DNA of 64,000 nucleotides from Methylomonas fluvii (GTDB lineage Bacteria > Pseudomonadota > Gammaproteobacteria > Methylococcales > Methylomonadaceae), in contig NZ_JACXST010000002.1 of NCBI RefSeq assembly GCF_014850975.1, positions 930,001-994,000 of the forward strand, in the 5' to 3' direction. Under the pieces are notes generated by a model. The model was not told the DNA's origin. It did not search any database and worked only from the letters and a program-made list of their open reading frames with translations. This document shows positions 35,299-43,216 of the stretch, piece after piece (the first letter of the stretch is position 1; each line of letters opens with the position of its first letter). The translations under genes were made by a program, and so were the position numbers.

Positions 35299-36296
35299 AG
35301 GTCATCGACGTTTCGCAACGTTCAGCCGCCTGGCGGCAATGGCGTTCACAAGGCGTCAGTGCCAGCGAAGCGGCCATTGTCATGAACCGCTCGCCGTATA
35401 AAACCCTGTGGCGGCTCTGGGCCGAGAAAATCGGCCTGGTGCTGGAAGCCAGTCTGGACAACAACCCGTTGATCCGCGCCGGCATCCAGCAAGAGCCCGA
35501 GGCTTTGCAACGCTTCGAGGACAAACACGATCTGATGTTGTTGCCGCTGTGCGGCGTGTCGGAACAGTATCCCTTGATGCGCGCCTCGTTCGACGGTTTG
35601 TCCGACGCGAATGAGCCCGCGGAAATCAAATGCCCGCACGAGACCACGTTTTTGGATGTGGTGTTGAATCGGGAAGCATCCCAGACCTATCAACTGTATT
35701 GGTGCCAAGTCCAGCAACAACTGCTGGTTTCCGAAGCGCAACGCGGTTTTCTATTCTTCTACCACCAAGGCCAGGACATCGAGTTCGAAATTCAGCGCGA
35801 TGAGACCTTTCTCACTGAACTGGTCGCTGCCGCGATGGACTTCTGGTCGGCGGTCAAATCCAAAAAGGAGCCGATCAAGGATCCCGAGCGTGATTTGTAC
35901 TTGCCGTACGGCGAGTCGGAACGGCAATGGCAACAACTGGCGGCGACGTATCGGCAACGGGCGTTGACCATTTTGGACCTCAAAAGCCAACTCAGCCAGT
36001 TGGATGAGGAGCAGTCGCGCATTGAAGACACCTTGGTGGCGTTGATGGGCGATTACGTGGCCGCAGAGCATTCCGGGTTGCGGATCAGCCGTTTTCAAAG
36101 CCAGGGTGCCATCGATTACAAGGCGGCACTTCAAACCTTGCAACCGGATGTTCAGGCTTCGGCGCTGGAAGTCTATCGAAAACCGTCTGCCACGCGAGTC
36201 CGTGTGACCTGCCGGGACGACGACGGTAAGCACGCCGAAGTCCCGTTCGATGCCCAAGCCTTGAAAGACCTGGCTGGCGTGGACTTTTGGTTTTGA
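35295..36296 (+). CDS. exo: YqaJ/lambda-Exo-type recombination exonuclease
   Basis: A 333-residue nuclease. It opens MKVIDVSQRSAAWRQWRSQG and has GVSASEAAIVMNRSPYKTLW, the conserved start of YqaJ-family exonucleases. The catalytic residues are likely E67/E69 (GIQQEPEAL), D100 (MRASFDGLSD) and E110-x-K112 (AEIKCPH). A later helical region (RALTILDLKSQLSQLDEEQS) may mediate oligomerisation. It resects double-stranded ends for the Bet protein. The start at 35295 overlaps the previous stop; longer open frame upstream reads through that gene. Confidence 0.9.
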   Translation: MKVIDVSQRSAAWRQWRSQGVSASEAAIVMNRSPYKTLWRLWAEKIGLVLEASLDNNPLIRAGIQQEPEALQRFEDKHDLMLLPLCGVSEQYPLMRASFDGLSDANEPAEIKCPHETTFLDVVLNREASQTYQLYWCQVQQQLLVSEAQRGFLFFYHQGQDIEFEIQRDETFLTELVAAAMDFWSAVKSKKEPIKDPERDLYLPYGESERQWQQLAATYRQRALTILDLKSQLSQLDEEQSRIEDTLVALMGDYVAAEHSGLRISRFQSQGAIDYKAALQTLQPDVQASALEVYRKPSATRVRVTCRDDDGKHAEVPFDAQALKDLAGVDFWF

Positions 36297-36463
36297 GTTT
36301 GATGGTTCGTTTCACGACATCCTGTAACCCTGGCGGTTGCAGGGTGTCGCTTGATGGACAGGAACATACATTCGGTGCCGGCGTGTCGGTTTTAGGCTGG
36401 ATTTTCAAAAAAGTCCAACCCAAAACCCGCATCGTTCAGGCATTCCCTTCGTGGAATCCCGAA
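36297..36463 (+). other. Non-coding gap after exo
   Basis: No gene is seen from the exo stop to the next motif. It contains ACCCTG...CAGGGT around 36327-36346, a hairpin similar to the start of the leader family, but no reading frame with a ribosome site follows it. Confidence 0.35.
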
Positions 36464-36539
36464 TCCGGTTTCGACCGGCGTTCCGTTATTAAGCGGCATG
36501 AGCGTTTGCCTCGTGTGCCAGGTGCGTCAAGCCTGGTGT
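36464..36539 (+). ncRNA. Three-stem RNA-like motif, copy 2
   Basis: Stems: CCGGT/ACCGG at 36465-36478 around TTCG, CCGT/GCGG at 36483-36495, a middle stem, and CCAGG/CCTGG around TGCGTCAAG at 36518-36536. Against copies 1 and 3, the first stem changes C-G/A-U pairs in step on both strands. It ends 10 bases before the leader at 36550. Confidence 0.6.
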
Positions 36540-36549
36540 TTTTGTTTGT

Positions 36550-36589
36550 CCCGTTGGGGTTCATCACCTTTGCGGGATTCGGTGACCCC
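36550..36589 (+). promoter_or_regulatory. Pseudoknot-type leader (copy 4)
   Basis: CCCG at 36550 pairs CGGG. Strand A GGGGT(TCA)TCACC pairs C GGTGACCCC (36581-36589) with a 3-base bulge. GACCCCTTT (36584-36592) is complementary at 8 of 9 positions to AAGGAGGTC (36602-36610), the ribosome site of the gene at 36614. Confidence 0.65.
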
Positions 36590-36613
36590 TTTTTTTGATT
36601 GAAGGAGGTCATT

Positions 36614-36826
36614 ATGAATCACGACTTTTGGAAAACATTGCATGGCTGGTTGAACGTTGCCCACAGCAACGACATTCAGGCCAAAAAGCGTTTGCTGCTG
36701 GAGATGCATCGTCAAATCTCGGACCCCGGTTTGAGAAGCGACATTCAGCGTATTGTCCGTTTGATGGATCGGGAGCTGTTGGCCCGCGCCGAATGGGCGA
36801 TGTACTGCGTGATGCAGTTGCGTTAA
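36614..36826 (+). CDS. Small helical protein, unknown
   Basis: A 70-residue protein that I do not recognise. It is fully helical in appearance (MNHDFWKTLHGWLNVAHSND, KKRLLLEMHRQIS, IQRIVRLMDRELL) with no membrane segment. A very strong ribosome site (AAGGAGG) lies before the ATG and a leader of the pseudoknot family precedes it. It is likely real given the leader, the spacing and its place between exo and the cobS-like gene. Confidence 0.7.
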   Translation: MNHDFWKTLHGWLNVAHSNDIQAKKRLLLEMHRQISDPGLRSDIQRIVRLMDRELLARAEWAMYCVMQLR

Positions 36827-36861
36827 CTTTTTATCCACCCTGGTTTGCCAGGGTTTAAATC

Positions 36862-36900
36862 ACCCGTTGGGGCTCATTACCCCTCGGGGCGGTGTGCCCC
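36862..36900 (+). promoter_or_regulatory. Pseudoknot-type leader of the cobS-like gene (copy 5)
   Basis: CCCG at 36863 pairs CGGG. Strand A GGGGC pairs C GCCCC (36896-36900); alternative A:B is GGGG/CCCC. GCCCCTTG (36896-36903) is complementary at 7 of 8 positions to CAAGGAGC (36922-36929), the ribosome site before the ATG at 36935. Confidence 0.65.
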
Positions 36901-36934
36901 TTGTCATTTGAGGCTTTACCTCAAGGAGCGCATC

Positions 36935-37876
36935 ATGTATCAACAATATTCGATTGCCGATACCTTCGGCATTGCAGCCCCGGCGTCCATGAAAGTGGAA
37001 GGCTTTGTCCCAGGCAAAAATGCTTATGTACCGGCGCAAAAAACCTATGTGTTTCGCAAGGATCACTTGCGAGATGTATTGGCGTTTTTAGGTGCCCACA
37101 ATGGCGACGGCTTATACCTGACCGGGCCGACCGGTTCCGGTAAAACCTCGTTGTTGGAGCAAGTCGCGGCGCGCCTTAATTGGGGCGTGCATTCGGTCAC
37201 CGGCCATGGTCGGCTGGAACTCAACGATCTGTTGGGTCAGTACATGCTGGTCGACGGCGGTGCGATGAAGTGGATCGATGGTCCATTAACCCTGGCGGTT
37301 CGCCTGGGTCATGTGCTATTGATCAACGAAATTGATGCCATCGACCCGGCAGAACTGATCGGTCTGAATGAAATCGTCGAAGGCAAGCCGTTGACGATTC
37401 CGCAGACCGGCGATGTGATCACACCGCACCCCAAATTTCGTTTGGTCGCCACCGGCAATAGTGCAGGTAGCGGCGATCAATCGGGCTTGTACCAAGGCGT
37501 GTTACGTCAGAACTTGGCGTTTCTGGATCGATTTCGGCTGATGGAAGTCGGTTACCCCGAACCCGAAGACGAAATGAAACTATTGGCCGATGTGGTGCCG
37601 AGCATGCCGGAAACGGTACGCGAAAGCATGATCAAAGTGGCCAACCAGATTCGCAAGGTGTTTATCGGCGGTGCGGATGGCGGCGGCATGTTATCGGTGA
37701 CCTTATCGACACGCGGTTTAGTGCGTTGGGCGTCATTGGTGGCCACTTTCAAAAGTGCGCCCAATGCCTTGGCCTATTCGCTGGATCGGGCATTGACCTT
37801 TCGGGCTGAACCCGCCGAACGCGAAGCGATTCATCGCATCGCCAAGGACGTGTTTGGCGATGACTGGCAGGTGTGA
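36935..37876 (+). CDS. CobS/MoxR-like AAA+ ATPase
   Basis: A 313-residue AAA+ protein. Walker A is GPTGSGKT (about residues 64-71), Walker B-like VLLINEIDAID (about 128-137), sensor 1 is in FRLVATGNSAGSGDQ, and a late arginine-bearing STRGLVRWASLV follows. It resembles the CobS subunit of cobaltochelatase and MoxR ATPases that act with VWA-domain partners. The CobT-like VWA protein at 39989 is the obvious partner. Similar cobS-like genes are backbone genes in SXT/IncC elements; the role there is unknown and unlikely to be cobalamin synthesis. Confidence 0.88.
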   Translation: MYQQYSIADTFGIAAPASMKVEGFVPGKNAYVPAQKTYVFRKDHLRDVLAFLGAHNGDGLYLTGPTGSGKTSLLEQVAARLNWGVHSVTGHGRLELNDLLGQYMLVDGGAMKWIDGPLTLAVRLGHVLLINEIDAIDPAELIGLNEIVEGKPLTIPQTGDVITPHPKFRLVATGNSAGSGDQSGLYQGVLRQNLAFLDRFRLMEVGYPEPEDEMKLLADVVPSMPETVRESMIKVANQIRKVFIGGADGGGMLSVTLSTRGLVRWASLVATFKSAPNALAYSLDRALTFRAEPAEREAIHRIAKDVFGDDWQV

Positions 37877-37878
37877 TC

Positions 37879-38637
37879 ATGGCCGCCTGGAATCTCTATC
37901 GTCATCGTAACAGTGACGGCAGTTCCAAAGACTGGGCAGTCAGGAGTAATTCGGATGGTTCGATCACCACTCGTTGGGGGAAAACGGCAGATAGTTTGCC
38001 GGGCGTTAGCAACCGATACGGCGTTAAGCAGCTCGACATCGAACGACAAAAGCAGGCCAAAGGCTATGTGTTGGTCGGCGAAGTTGATATTGATGTGAAC
38101 GGCAATGTGACGTTTCCTGGTAAGACTTTGCCGGCAACCCAACCACAAATCCGAGATCCTGAGCCAATGCCAACACCACCGGTAGAGGCGCTGTATTGGA
38201 CCATCGAATGTCGGGCAAAACAGGCTGTCCGAGTGGACTTGGGTATCGAGGTCAGGCGACTGATCGGCGCTATTCAAGCCTTGTCGGATAGTCATGCTAC
38301 GCCTGATCAGGAGTGGAATGGCTGGCAACAACTGATTGATGCGACGCTTAATGCTGAAGCCTTTGAACTGAGCGGTCAGATTAAACAAGTGCACGGTGTT
38401 TTGCCTTGGCTGTTTTTACTGGCGCTGAAAGCAAAAGGCTTCAAAGGTGTGGACATTGATATTGCCACCGAAACCGCCCGAGACCTCTCGGTCGATCTGA
38501 AAGCTGAACAGGACGTGCTGGCATTTTTCGGCACAGATCTGGACAGTATTCGCGAAACCGCCGAAGTTTTAGGCCTACTTAAACCCCGTATAAATCTAGC
38601 TGCGGCCATGTCCGACACGGACGACTGCTGGTTTTAA
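37879..38637 (+). CDS. WGR-domain-like protein
   Basis: A 252-residue protein. Residues 1-75 match the WGR fold: WNLYRHRNSDGSSKDWAVRS, then SITTRWGKTADSLPGVSN (RWGK in place of WGR) and QKQAKGYVLVGEVDID. WGR domains bind nucleic acids or proteins in PARPs and MolR-type regulators. The C-terminal part is helical and unassigned and ends TDDCWF. Several unrelated proteins of this block end in aromatic W-F (exo FWF, DUF3150 protein YWF), which is curious. The gene starts at or just before the stop of the cobS-like gene (a GTG at 37873 overlaps it), so it needs no leader. Confidence 0.7.
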   Translation: MAAWNLYRHRNSDGSSKDWAVRSNSDGSITTRWGKTADSLPGVSNRYGVKQLDIERQKQAKGYVLVGEVDIDVNGNVTFPGKTLPATQPQIRDPEPMPTPPVEALYWTIECRAKQAVRVDLGIEVRRLIGAIQALSDSHATPDQEWNGWQQLIDATLNAEAFELSGQIKQVHGVLPWLFLLALKAKGFKGVDIDIATETARDLSVDLKAEQDVLAFFGTDLDSIRETAEVLGLLKPRINLAAAMSDTDDCWF

Positions 38638-38658
38638 GCGTATTGTTATTTTTCATTT

Positions 38659-38702
38659 ATCCCGAAAGGGGCACATCTGCCCCAGCGGGATGGGTGTGCC
38701 TC
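38659..38702 (+). promoter_or_regulatory. Pseudoknot-type leader of the DUF3150 gene (copy 6)
   Basis: ATCCC at 38659 pairs GGGAT at 38687-38691. Strand A GGGGCACA pairs C TGTGCCTC (38695-38702). Alternative A:B is GGGGCA/TGCCCC with a 4-base loop. GCCTC (38698-38702) is complementary to GAGGT (38713-38717), the ribosome site before the ATG at 38722. This is one of the clearest copies. Confidence 0.7.
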
Positions 38703-38721
38703 TTTTCTTTAGGAGGTTCCC

Positions 38722-39900
38722 ATGTCGCATGAAACACAAGTGATATTAGATCGCGTGGTCTTGGTGAAAGTCGAAGCCAATATCTACGGCGCCCGCAAGA
38801 AACTGAAAAAAGAAGACCTGGTGCTGGCCGATGGTAGCAAATTGCCGCCGGAGGACTTAGCCAGCTTAGGATCCAAACGTTTGCTCGATCCCGATAAGCT
38901 GACGGTGTTTAACCGCCTGAAGAAGGAAGCCGAACGCATTTGTTTGCGCGTCGGCACCCGCTTTCTCGGTGGTTTTGCCGTGCCGGTTGAATCCGCGGCC
39001 AGTATTACTGCGGAACTCGAGCGTATCGCGCTGGATTTTGCAGCGGCTAAAACCGAGTTTATTGCCGGTTACGATGCGGCGGTGACTGACTGGGTGGTTC
39101 GCCATCCGGAGTTTGCCGGCATCATCGAGCAAGCGGTGGATTCGGTGGAGTTTGTCTCGACGCGCTTGTCGTTTGATTTTCTGGTGGTCAGTGTTGGTTT
39201 GCCCGATAGTTTGCCGCCGGCGGATGTCGCGCGACTGGAAAGCAAAATCGGTTCGCTCAGTGAGCAGATGTTCTACGAAATTTCCGTAGAAGCCAATCAA
39301 CTCATCGAGCAATCTTTGCTGGGCAAAGAGCAAGTAACGCGTAATGCGTTACGGCCGATCCGCCGCATGCGGGATAAACTCGATGGTTTGGGCTTTCTGG
39401 ATCATCGGGTCGCACCAGTCGTCAGCACCATTGACGATCTATTGGCGAGAATTCCCACCAAAGGCGCCATTGAAGGCAGCGTTTTGCAGGAGATTCTGGC
39501 CACGGCGATGCTGTTGTCCGATCCGGATAAAACCCGGCGGCACGGTGAAGGCTTGTTGGCGACTCAACTGCCCGTTGTTGATGAGACTGAAGAAGTCATC
39601 GAACATGCGGAGCCAGAGCTACCAGCAGTAGCAACACCCGTCATCGCTGAAATCGTTTCAGACAGCCCCGATTTTACCGATCTGTTTGACGGCATCTTTG
39701 ACGATGAAATCGAACCTGAATCGGTATCGGAGGACTGGGCGCTTGGGGTCTTGCTAGATAAAAGCCAAGCCGATGCTGCTACTAATGATTCTGATGAAGA
39801 CATCAAACCGGATGATCAATCCGATTTGGTAGCAGTCACTGCTGATGGCGATGATGATGAGGATGCTGCGGAGCATTCTGACCAGGACTACTGGTTCTGA
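38722..39900 (+). CDS. DUF3150-family protein
   Basis: A 392-residue protein, helical for the first 290 residues: RVVLVKVEANIYGARKKLKK, then TVFNRLKKEAERICLRVGTRF and GGFAVPVESA, which I associate with DUF3150, found beside the CobS/CobT-like pair in conjugative elements and phages. Residues 295-392 form a long acidic tail (DDEIEPESVSEDW, DGDDDEDAAEHSDQDYWF). The function is unknown; the constant company of an AAA+ ATPase and a VWA protein suggests a three-part complex. It has its own leader and strong ribosome site. Confidence 0.85.
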   Translation: MSHETQVILDRVVLVKVEANIYGARKKLKKEDLVLADGSKLPPEDLASLGSKRLLDPDKLTVFNRLKKEAERICLRVGTRFLGGFAVPVESAASITAELERIALDFAAAKTEFIAGYDAAVTDWVVRHPEFAGIIEQAVDSVEFVSTRLSFDFLVVSVGLPDSLPPADVARLESKIGSLSEQMFYEISVEANQLIEQSLLGKEQVTRNALRPIRRMRDKLDGLGFLDHRVAPVVSTIDDLLARIPTKGAIEGSVLQEILATAMLLSDPDKTRRHGEGLLATQLPVVDETEEVIEHAEPELPAVATPVIAEIVSDSPDFTDLFDGIFDDEIEPESVSEDWALGVLLDKSQADAATNDSDEDIKPDDQSDLVAVTADGDDDEDAAEHSDQDYWF

Positions 39901-39925
39901 ATGATCTGACGCCATTTAACTATTC

Positions 39926-39970
39926 ACCCACTGGGGCAAATTGATGTCCCTTTGGGGCCGTGGTTTGCCC
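39926..39970 (+). promoter_or_regulatory. Pseudoknot-type leader of the cobT-like gene (copy 7)
   Basis: ACCC at 39926 pairs GGGG at 39954. Strand A GGGCAAA pairs C TTTGCCC (39964-39970) over seven bases. TGCCCT (39966-39971) pairs GGAGCA (39979-39984), the ribosome site before the ATG at 39989, at 5 of 6 positions. Confidence 0.65.
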
Positions 39971-39988
39971 TGAATTTTGGAGCACACC

Positions 39989-41809
39989 ATGAAAAATAGA
40001 ACCTTACACAACGCGTTCCCCATAGTTGCGGCGGCCATAGGCAATCGCTTTGGCATTAAGGTCAGCGTCGGTGGCGATCAAGCCTATACCGATGGTAAGT
40101 CGATTCAGCTCCCGGCCTATGAGGGTGATGACCCTGATTACCAGGATTACGCCTGGGGCCTTTTGGCTCATGAAGCGGCGCATATTCGTTATTCGGATTT
40201 TTCGCTGCGCTATGGCAGTTCGGTATTACGCCGGCGCTTATGCGGTGCCATCGAAGATGTCCGCATTGAGCATGAACTGGCGAAAGACTTTCCAGGTACG
40301 CGGCTGACGATAGGCACGGTGATCGAAAAAATGATTGCCAAAGGCGACTTTGTGGCCACTCGTATCGACGATCATCCGGCCAATATTTTGTACAGCTTTG
40401 TTTTGAAGAGTTTAAGGGCCAGGGTACTGGGTCAAACGGCCTTACTACCGTTGGTCGCGCAAACGGAAGTGGCACTGAAAGCGAAATTTCCGAAAGGTGC
40501 CGTAACGCGAATGAAAGGCTTGTTGTCCGAAGTGCCGCAGGGTTTGCAGTCAGAAAGCGATTGTCTGCACTTGACCGACCGTATCCTGACGATGATCGAG
40601 CAGGAGTTCGAGCAACAACGGCAGCGTAATCAGGCGCAGCCAGCGGCAGATGAGGACACACGGCCTGAACCGTATGATACCGATCAGGCCGCTGTATCAG
40701 CAGATTCGGACGGTTCAAACGGCTCGGATTCCGAGGATGATATGGAACACGATCAACGTTTACCTGCCGATAATGACGACGAACAGTCTTCAGAATCCGG
40801 TGGTAACGATGATTCCAATCCGGAAAATCCTGACGATGAACCCAGTGCGCAGGCAGAAAATTCTTCATCCGACCCGCAAGGTGATGACGAAGAGAGCACG
40901 GTGATTGCCGATCCTGTAGGCGTCTTGCAAACCCTCTTATCGGCTGGCGACATTGACATTGACCAGGATCTGTTCGAATCCCTGAAATCATCGTTATCGT
41001 TGGCCGCAGAAAACGTATCGGAACTGTTGATGCCGAGCGGCAACGAGCCGCCTATGGACGAGCGAGCCGGTGCGTTTTTGCTGCGCAAGGTGCAAAGCGA
41101 ATCAGGAAAAATCCGCGCCGCTTTGCAAGGCTTGGTGCAATCGCAAACTCTCAACCGCTCGCAACGCGCCTGTCGTGGTCGGCGGATAGATGGCAAGCGC
41201 TTACACCGCCTGCCGCTCGGTGAAACCAAGTTGTTTCAGCGTAAGCAGGTCAAAGCAGCACCCAATACGGCGATTCATCTGTTACTGGATAAATCCGAAA
41301 GTATGGGATATCAGGTCAACGATAGCCAAGGCCAGTCCGTTGGATCGCGAATGCCGATTGCGTTGGAAGCCACTTTGGCGCTGGCGTTGGCCTTTGAAGG
41401 TATTCCGGGGGTTAATCCTGGCGTCACTGCGTTTCCAGGTCATCAAGACGATTCGGTGTTCAGATTGCTTGAGCATGGTCAACGGGTGAATGTCCGCACC
41501 GGTGCCTTCTCGCTGGCAGCCACCGGCAGTACGCCGATGACCGAAGCGATTTGGTTTGGTGCTGCGTCGCTATTGCGTTGTCGAGAACCGCGCAAGGTGC
41601 TGATGGTCATGACCGATGGTCAACCCAACGATACGCTGAGCACGCTGGATATTTTGCAGCGCTGCCGGGATAGCGGTATCGAAACGGTGGGCATTGGTTT
41701 GGGACTGGATGTCAGTCATCTATTCCCGATTGCCATCACCATTAACGATCTATCAGAGCTGAGAGCACAATTGTTCGAACTCTCGAAAGCGGTGTTGTTG
41801 GCGGCTTAA
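39989..41809 (+). CDS. CobT-like VWA-domain protein with HExxH-type motif
   Basis: A 606-residue protein. Near the N-terminus WGLLAHEAAHIRYSDF carries HEAAH at residues 61-65, a metal-binding motif as in zinc peptidases. Residues about 210-310 are an acidic low-complexity linker. The C-terminal VWA domain has the MIDAS motif DKSESM in AIHLLLDKSESMGYQV (about residue 434), then GSTPMTEAIWFGA and VLMVMTDGQPNDTL. CobT-type VWA proteins pair with CobS/MoxR AAA+ ATPases, here at 36935. The ATG at 39989 was chosen over an in-frame TTG at 39977. The function in conjugative elements is unknown. Confidence 0.88.
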   Translation: MKNRTLHNAFPIVAAAIGNRFGIKVSVGGDQAYTDGKSIQLPAYEGDDPDYQDYAWGLLAHEAAHIRYSDFSLRYGSSVLRRRLCGAIEDVRIEHELAKDFPGTRLTIGTVIEKMIAKGDFVATRIDDHPANILYSFVLKSLRARVLGQTALLPLVAQTEVALKAKFPKGAVTRMKGLLSEVPQGLQSESDCLHLTDRILTMIEQEFEQQRQRNQAQPAADEDTRPEPYDTDQAAVSADSDGSNGSDSEDDMEHDQRLPADNDDEQSSESGGNDDSNPENPDDEPSAQAENSSSDPQGDDEESTVIADPVGVLQTLLSAGDIDIDQDLFESLKSSLSLAAENVSELLMPSGNEPPMDERAGAFLLRKVQSESGKIRAALQGLVQSQTLNRSQRACRGRRIDGKRLHRLPLGETKLFQRKQVKAAPNTAIHLLLDKSESMGYQVNDSQGQSVGSRMPIALEATLALALAFEGIPGVNPGVTAFPGHQDDSVFRLLEHGQRVNVRTGAFSLAATGSTPMTEAIWFGAASLLRCREPRKVLMVMTDGQPNDTLSTLDILQRCRDSGIETVGIGLGLDVSHLFPIAITINDLSELRAQLFELSKAVLLAA

Positions 41810-41970
41810 ATCTCGGCCAGTCAATTATCCGTAGCCCAATCCTTAGGTCATAACCTAAGCGATTGTGGCTATGGGTCGCTGATTGCAAACGCAGTTTGTC
41901 GAATGCACTCACTTCCTGGAGCCCATTCGACAAACAGACATTTCATGCGTTCTTTTCAAAGAATGCTGAA
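41810..41970 (+). other. Non-coding gap after the cobT-like gene
   Basis: No gene is seen between the cobT-like stop and the RNA-like motif at 41971. The stretch has no strong hairpin with a T-run. Together with the motif and leader that follow it makes one of the three longest gaps in this block. Confidence 0.4.
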
Positions 41971-42049
41971 TCCGACTTCGGTCGGCGTTCCGTCTTTAGA
42001 CGGCGAGCACGTTAATCCGTGATCGTGTCGGGTGCGTTAAGCCCGATGT
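41971..42049 (+). ncRNA. Three-stem RNA-like motif, copy 3
   Basis: Stems: CCGAC/GTCGG at 41972-41985 around TTCG, CCGT/ACGG at 41990-42003, CACG/CGTG in the middle stem, and TCGGG/CCCGA around TGCGTTAAG at 42028-42046. Compared with copy 1, the last stem changes A-U to G-C on both strands while the loop stays nearly the same. The next leader begins 33 bases later. Confidence 0.6.
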
Positions 42050-42082
42050 AAATCGCAGTGGTACGACCCTCTGCAAATCCTA

Positions 42083-42129
42083 ATCCCGCTTCGGGCGACC
42101 ATCGCCCGGCCGGGTGCTGTTCATTCGAA
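42083..42129 (+). promoter_or_regulatory. Pseudoknot-type leader (copy 8)
   Basis: CCCG at 42085 pairs CGGG at 42111. Strand A TTCGGGCGA pairs TTCATTCGAA (42120-42129) with G-U pairs and one mismatch; the A:B alternative CGGGCGA/TCGCCCG is perfect. GAAGT (42127-42131) can pair ACTTC (42157-42161) directly before the ATG at 42163. A weaker copy. Confidence 0.55.
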
Positions 42130-42162
42130 GTGTTTTCTTAAATTTTATAAAGGAGAACTTCA

Positions 42163-42696
42163 ATGAACTTTATTTTCGGCATCATTATTTTGGCGCTGTT
42201 CATCCTCGCCTTGCGGGTCATATGGGCAACGGCGTTGCAACTGCTGAGCGTATTGAAACATGCGTCTCAAACGGTTCACAGCTATCGTGCAAAGCGCCTA
42301 GCCCGAAACCGATTACCGGTGATCTTGCCCCAAATCCGTCATGAAGTGGATTGGTTGGCGATGTCAGATTCGGTGCGTCAGGAAATTCATAGTCGCAATC
42401 GTGAAACGAATCGCGAGCTGGATCGCTTGGAACTCCAATATCAAGCCAAACAGAAAACGATCAAACTCTACGAGGCGGATATTGAAATCGCCAAACTAGA
42501 GCGGGATTTATTGAAAATCAAACCGACTATCGTCTCGGCGGAAACCGAGGCTAAACCCCGTCGGCGGTCTAAAAAAGTGGGCGATTCAGCCCTGGTGGAC
42601 GACAAGTCCGCTAAGACTGCCCAACAGGTATTTCAATTGAGGGAAGCGCTGAAAGGAAATGCCAACGCACCGGCTAATCAGCAAGCCCGCCATTGA
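42163..42696 (+). CDS. Membrane-anchored coiled-coil protein, unknown
   Basis: A 177-residue protein with an N-terminal membrane helix (IFGIIILALFILALRVIWA, residues 4-22) and a long charged helical body (RNRETNRELDRLELQYQAKQ, EIAKLERDLLKIK) that should form a coiled coil, then a basic stretch KPRRRSKK. I recognise no family. It lies in the DNA-processing block and has its own leader and ribosome site (AAAGGAGAA). It may tether a partner to the inner membrane; that is inference. Confidence 0.7.
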   Translation: MNFIFGIIILALFILALRVIWATALQLLSVLKHASQTVHSYRAKRLARNRLPVILPQIRHEVDWLAMSDSVRQEIHSRNRETNRELDRLELQYQAKQKTIKLYEADIEIAKLERDLLKIKPTIVSAETEAKPRRRSKKVGDSALVDDKSAKTAQQVFQLREALKGNANAPANQQARH

Positions 42697-43051
42697 ATAC
42701 ACGTAGCGTGATTCCGGTTCCAGTATTGATGCTGCGAACCGGAATCACGCGTTGCTTGGATTCATCAGCAAACACCCAGCTACCTTCGGGCAATAACGAC
42801 AACAGGTCGTTCTGGGTTTCCCGACGTATTTGGCGAATTTTGTTTAGAAACGGCCAGGCTTGTTCAGGATCGTCAACCCGATTGAGCACGTCGGCTTCCA
42901 AAACATCCAATTTTTGGAAAATTTGTTGGCAATGTCGAACGACTTTTAGTGGTTCGTCGACAGGAATAGCCATCGGTTTTTTCGTTGGAATCAGCTCCTC
43001 TGTCCGCTTCGGACTGAGGAAGTCAAAAATGCGCAAAATATCGTCAATCAT
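42674..43051 (-). CDS. Possible opposite-strand hypothetical protein
   Basis: A 125-residue frame on the - strand, tail-to-tail with the previous gene and overlapping it by 23 bases. The translation looks globular (DEPLKVVRHCQQIFQKLDVL, FLNKIRQIRRETQNDLLSLL, VIPVRSINTGTGITLRV) and has no low-complexity bias, so it could be real. Against it: every other gene of this block is on the + strand, no leader precedes it, and the ribosome site is weak. If real, it is the only opposite-strand gene between 33 and 48 kb. Confidence 0.45.
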   Translation of the reverse strand: MIDDILRIFDFLSPKRTEELIPTKKPMAIPVDEPLKVVRHCQQIFQKLDVLEADVLNRVDDPEQAWPFLNKIRQIRRETQNDLLSLLPEGSWVFADESKQRVIPVRSINTGTGITLRVFNGGLAD

Positions 43052-43155
43052 GGCTTTTTCTCTGTTTTTTAATGAGTTTTAGCCACCATATACCGATTTT
43101 TACGTGAATTCAACCCCGCTGCATAAGCCAGTTTTAGGCATTTTCAGCGTTTTTA

Positions 43156-43195
43156 ACCCTGCAGGAACCTCATCCTGCCGGGTGGTCGTTCCTGC
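43156..43195 (+). promoter_or_regulatory. Pseudoknot-type leader (copy 9)
   Basis: ACCC at 43156 pairs GGGT at 43180. Strand A GCAGGAAC pairs C GTTCCTGC (43188-43195) perfectly over eight bases; alternative A:B is GCAGGA/TCCTGC. TTCCT (43189-43193) is complementary to AGGAA (43206-43210), the ribosome site before the ATG at 43217. Confidence 0.7.
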
Positions 43196-43216
43196 GATTT
43201 TTTGGAGGAAATGACC

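Noticed and set aside
36287-36598. A 103-residue frame after exo
   Set aside because: It runs through the RNA-like motif and the leader; no ribosome site, and its sequence is explained by the stems.
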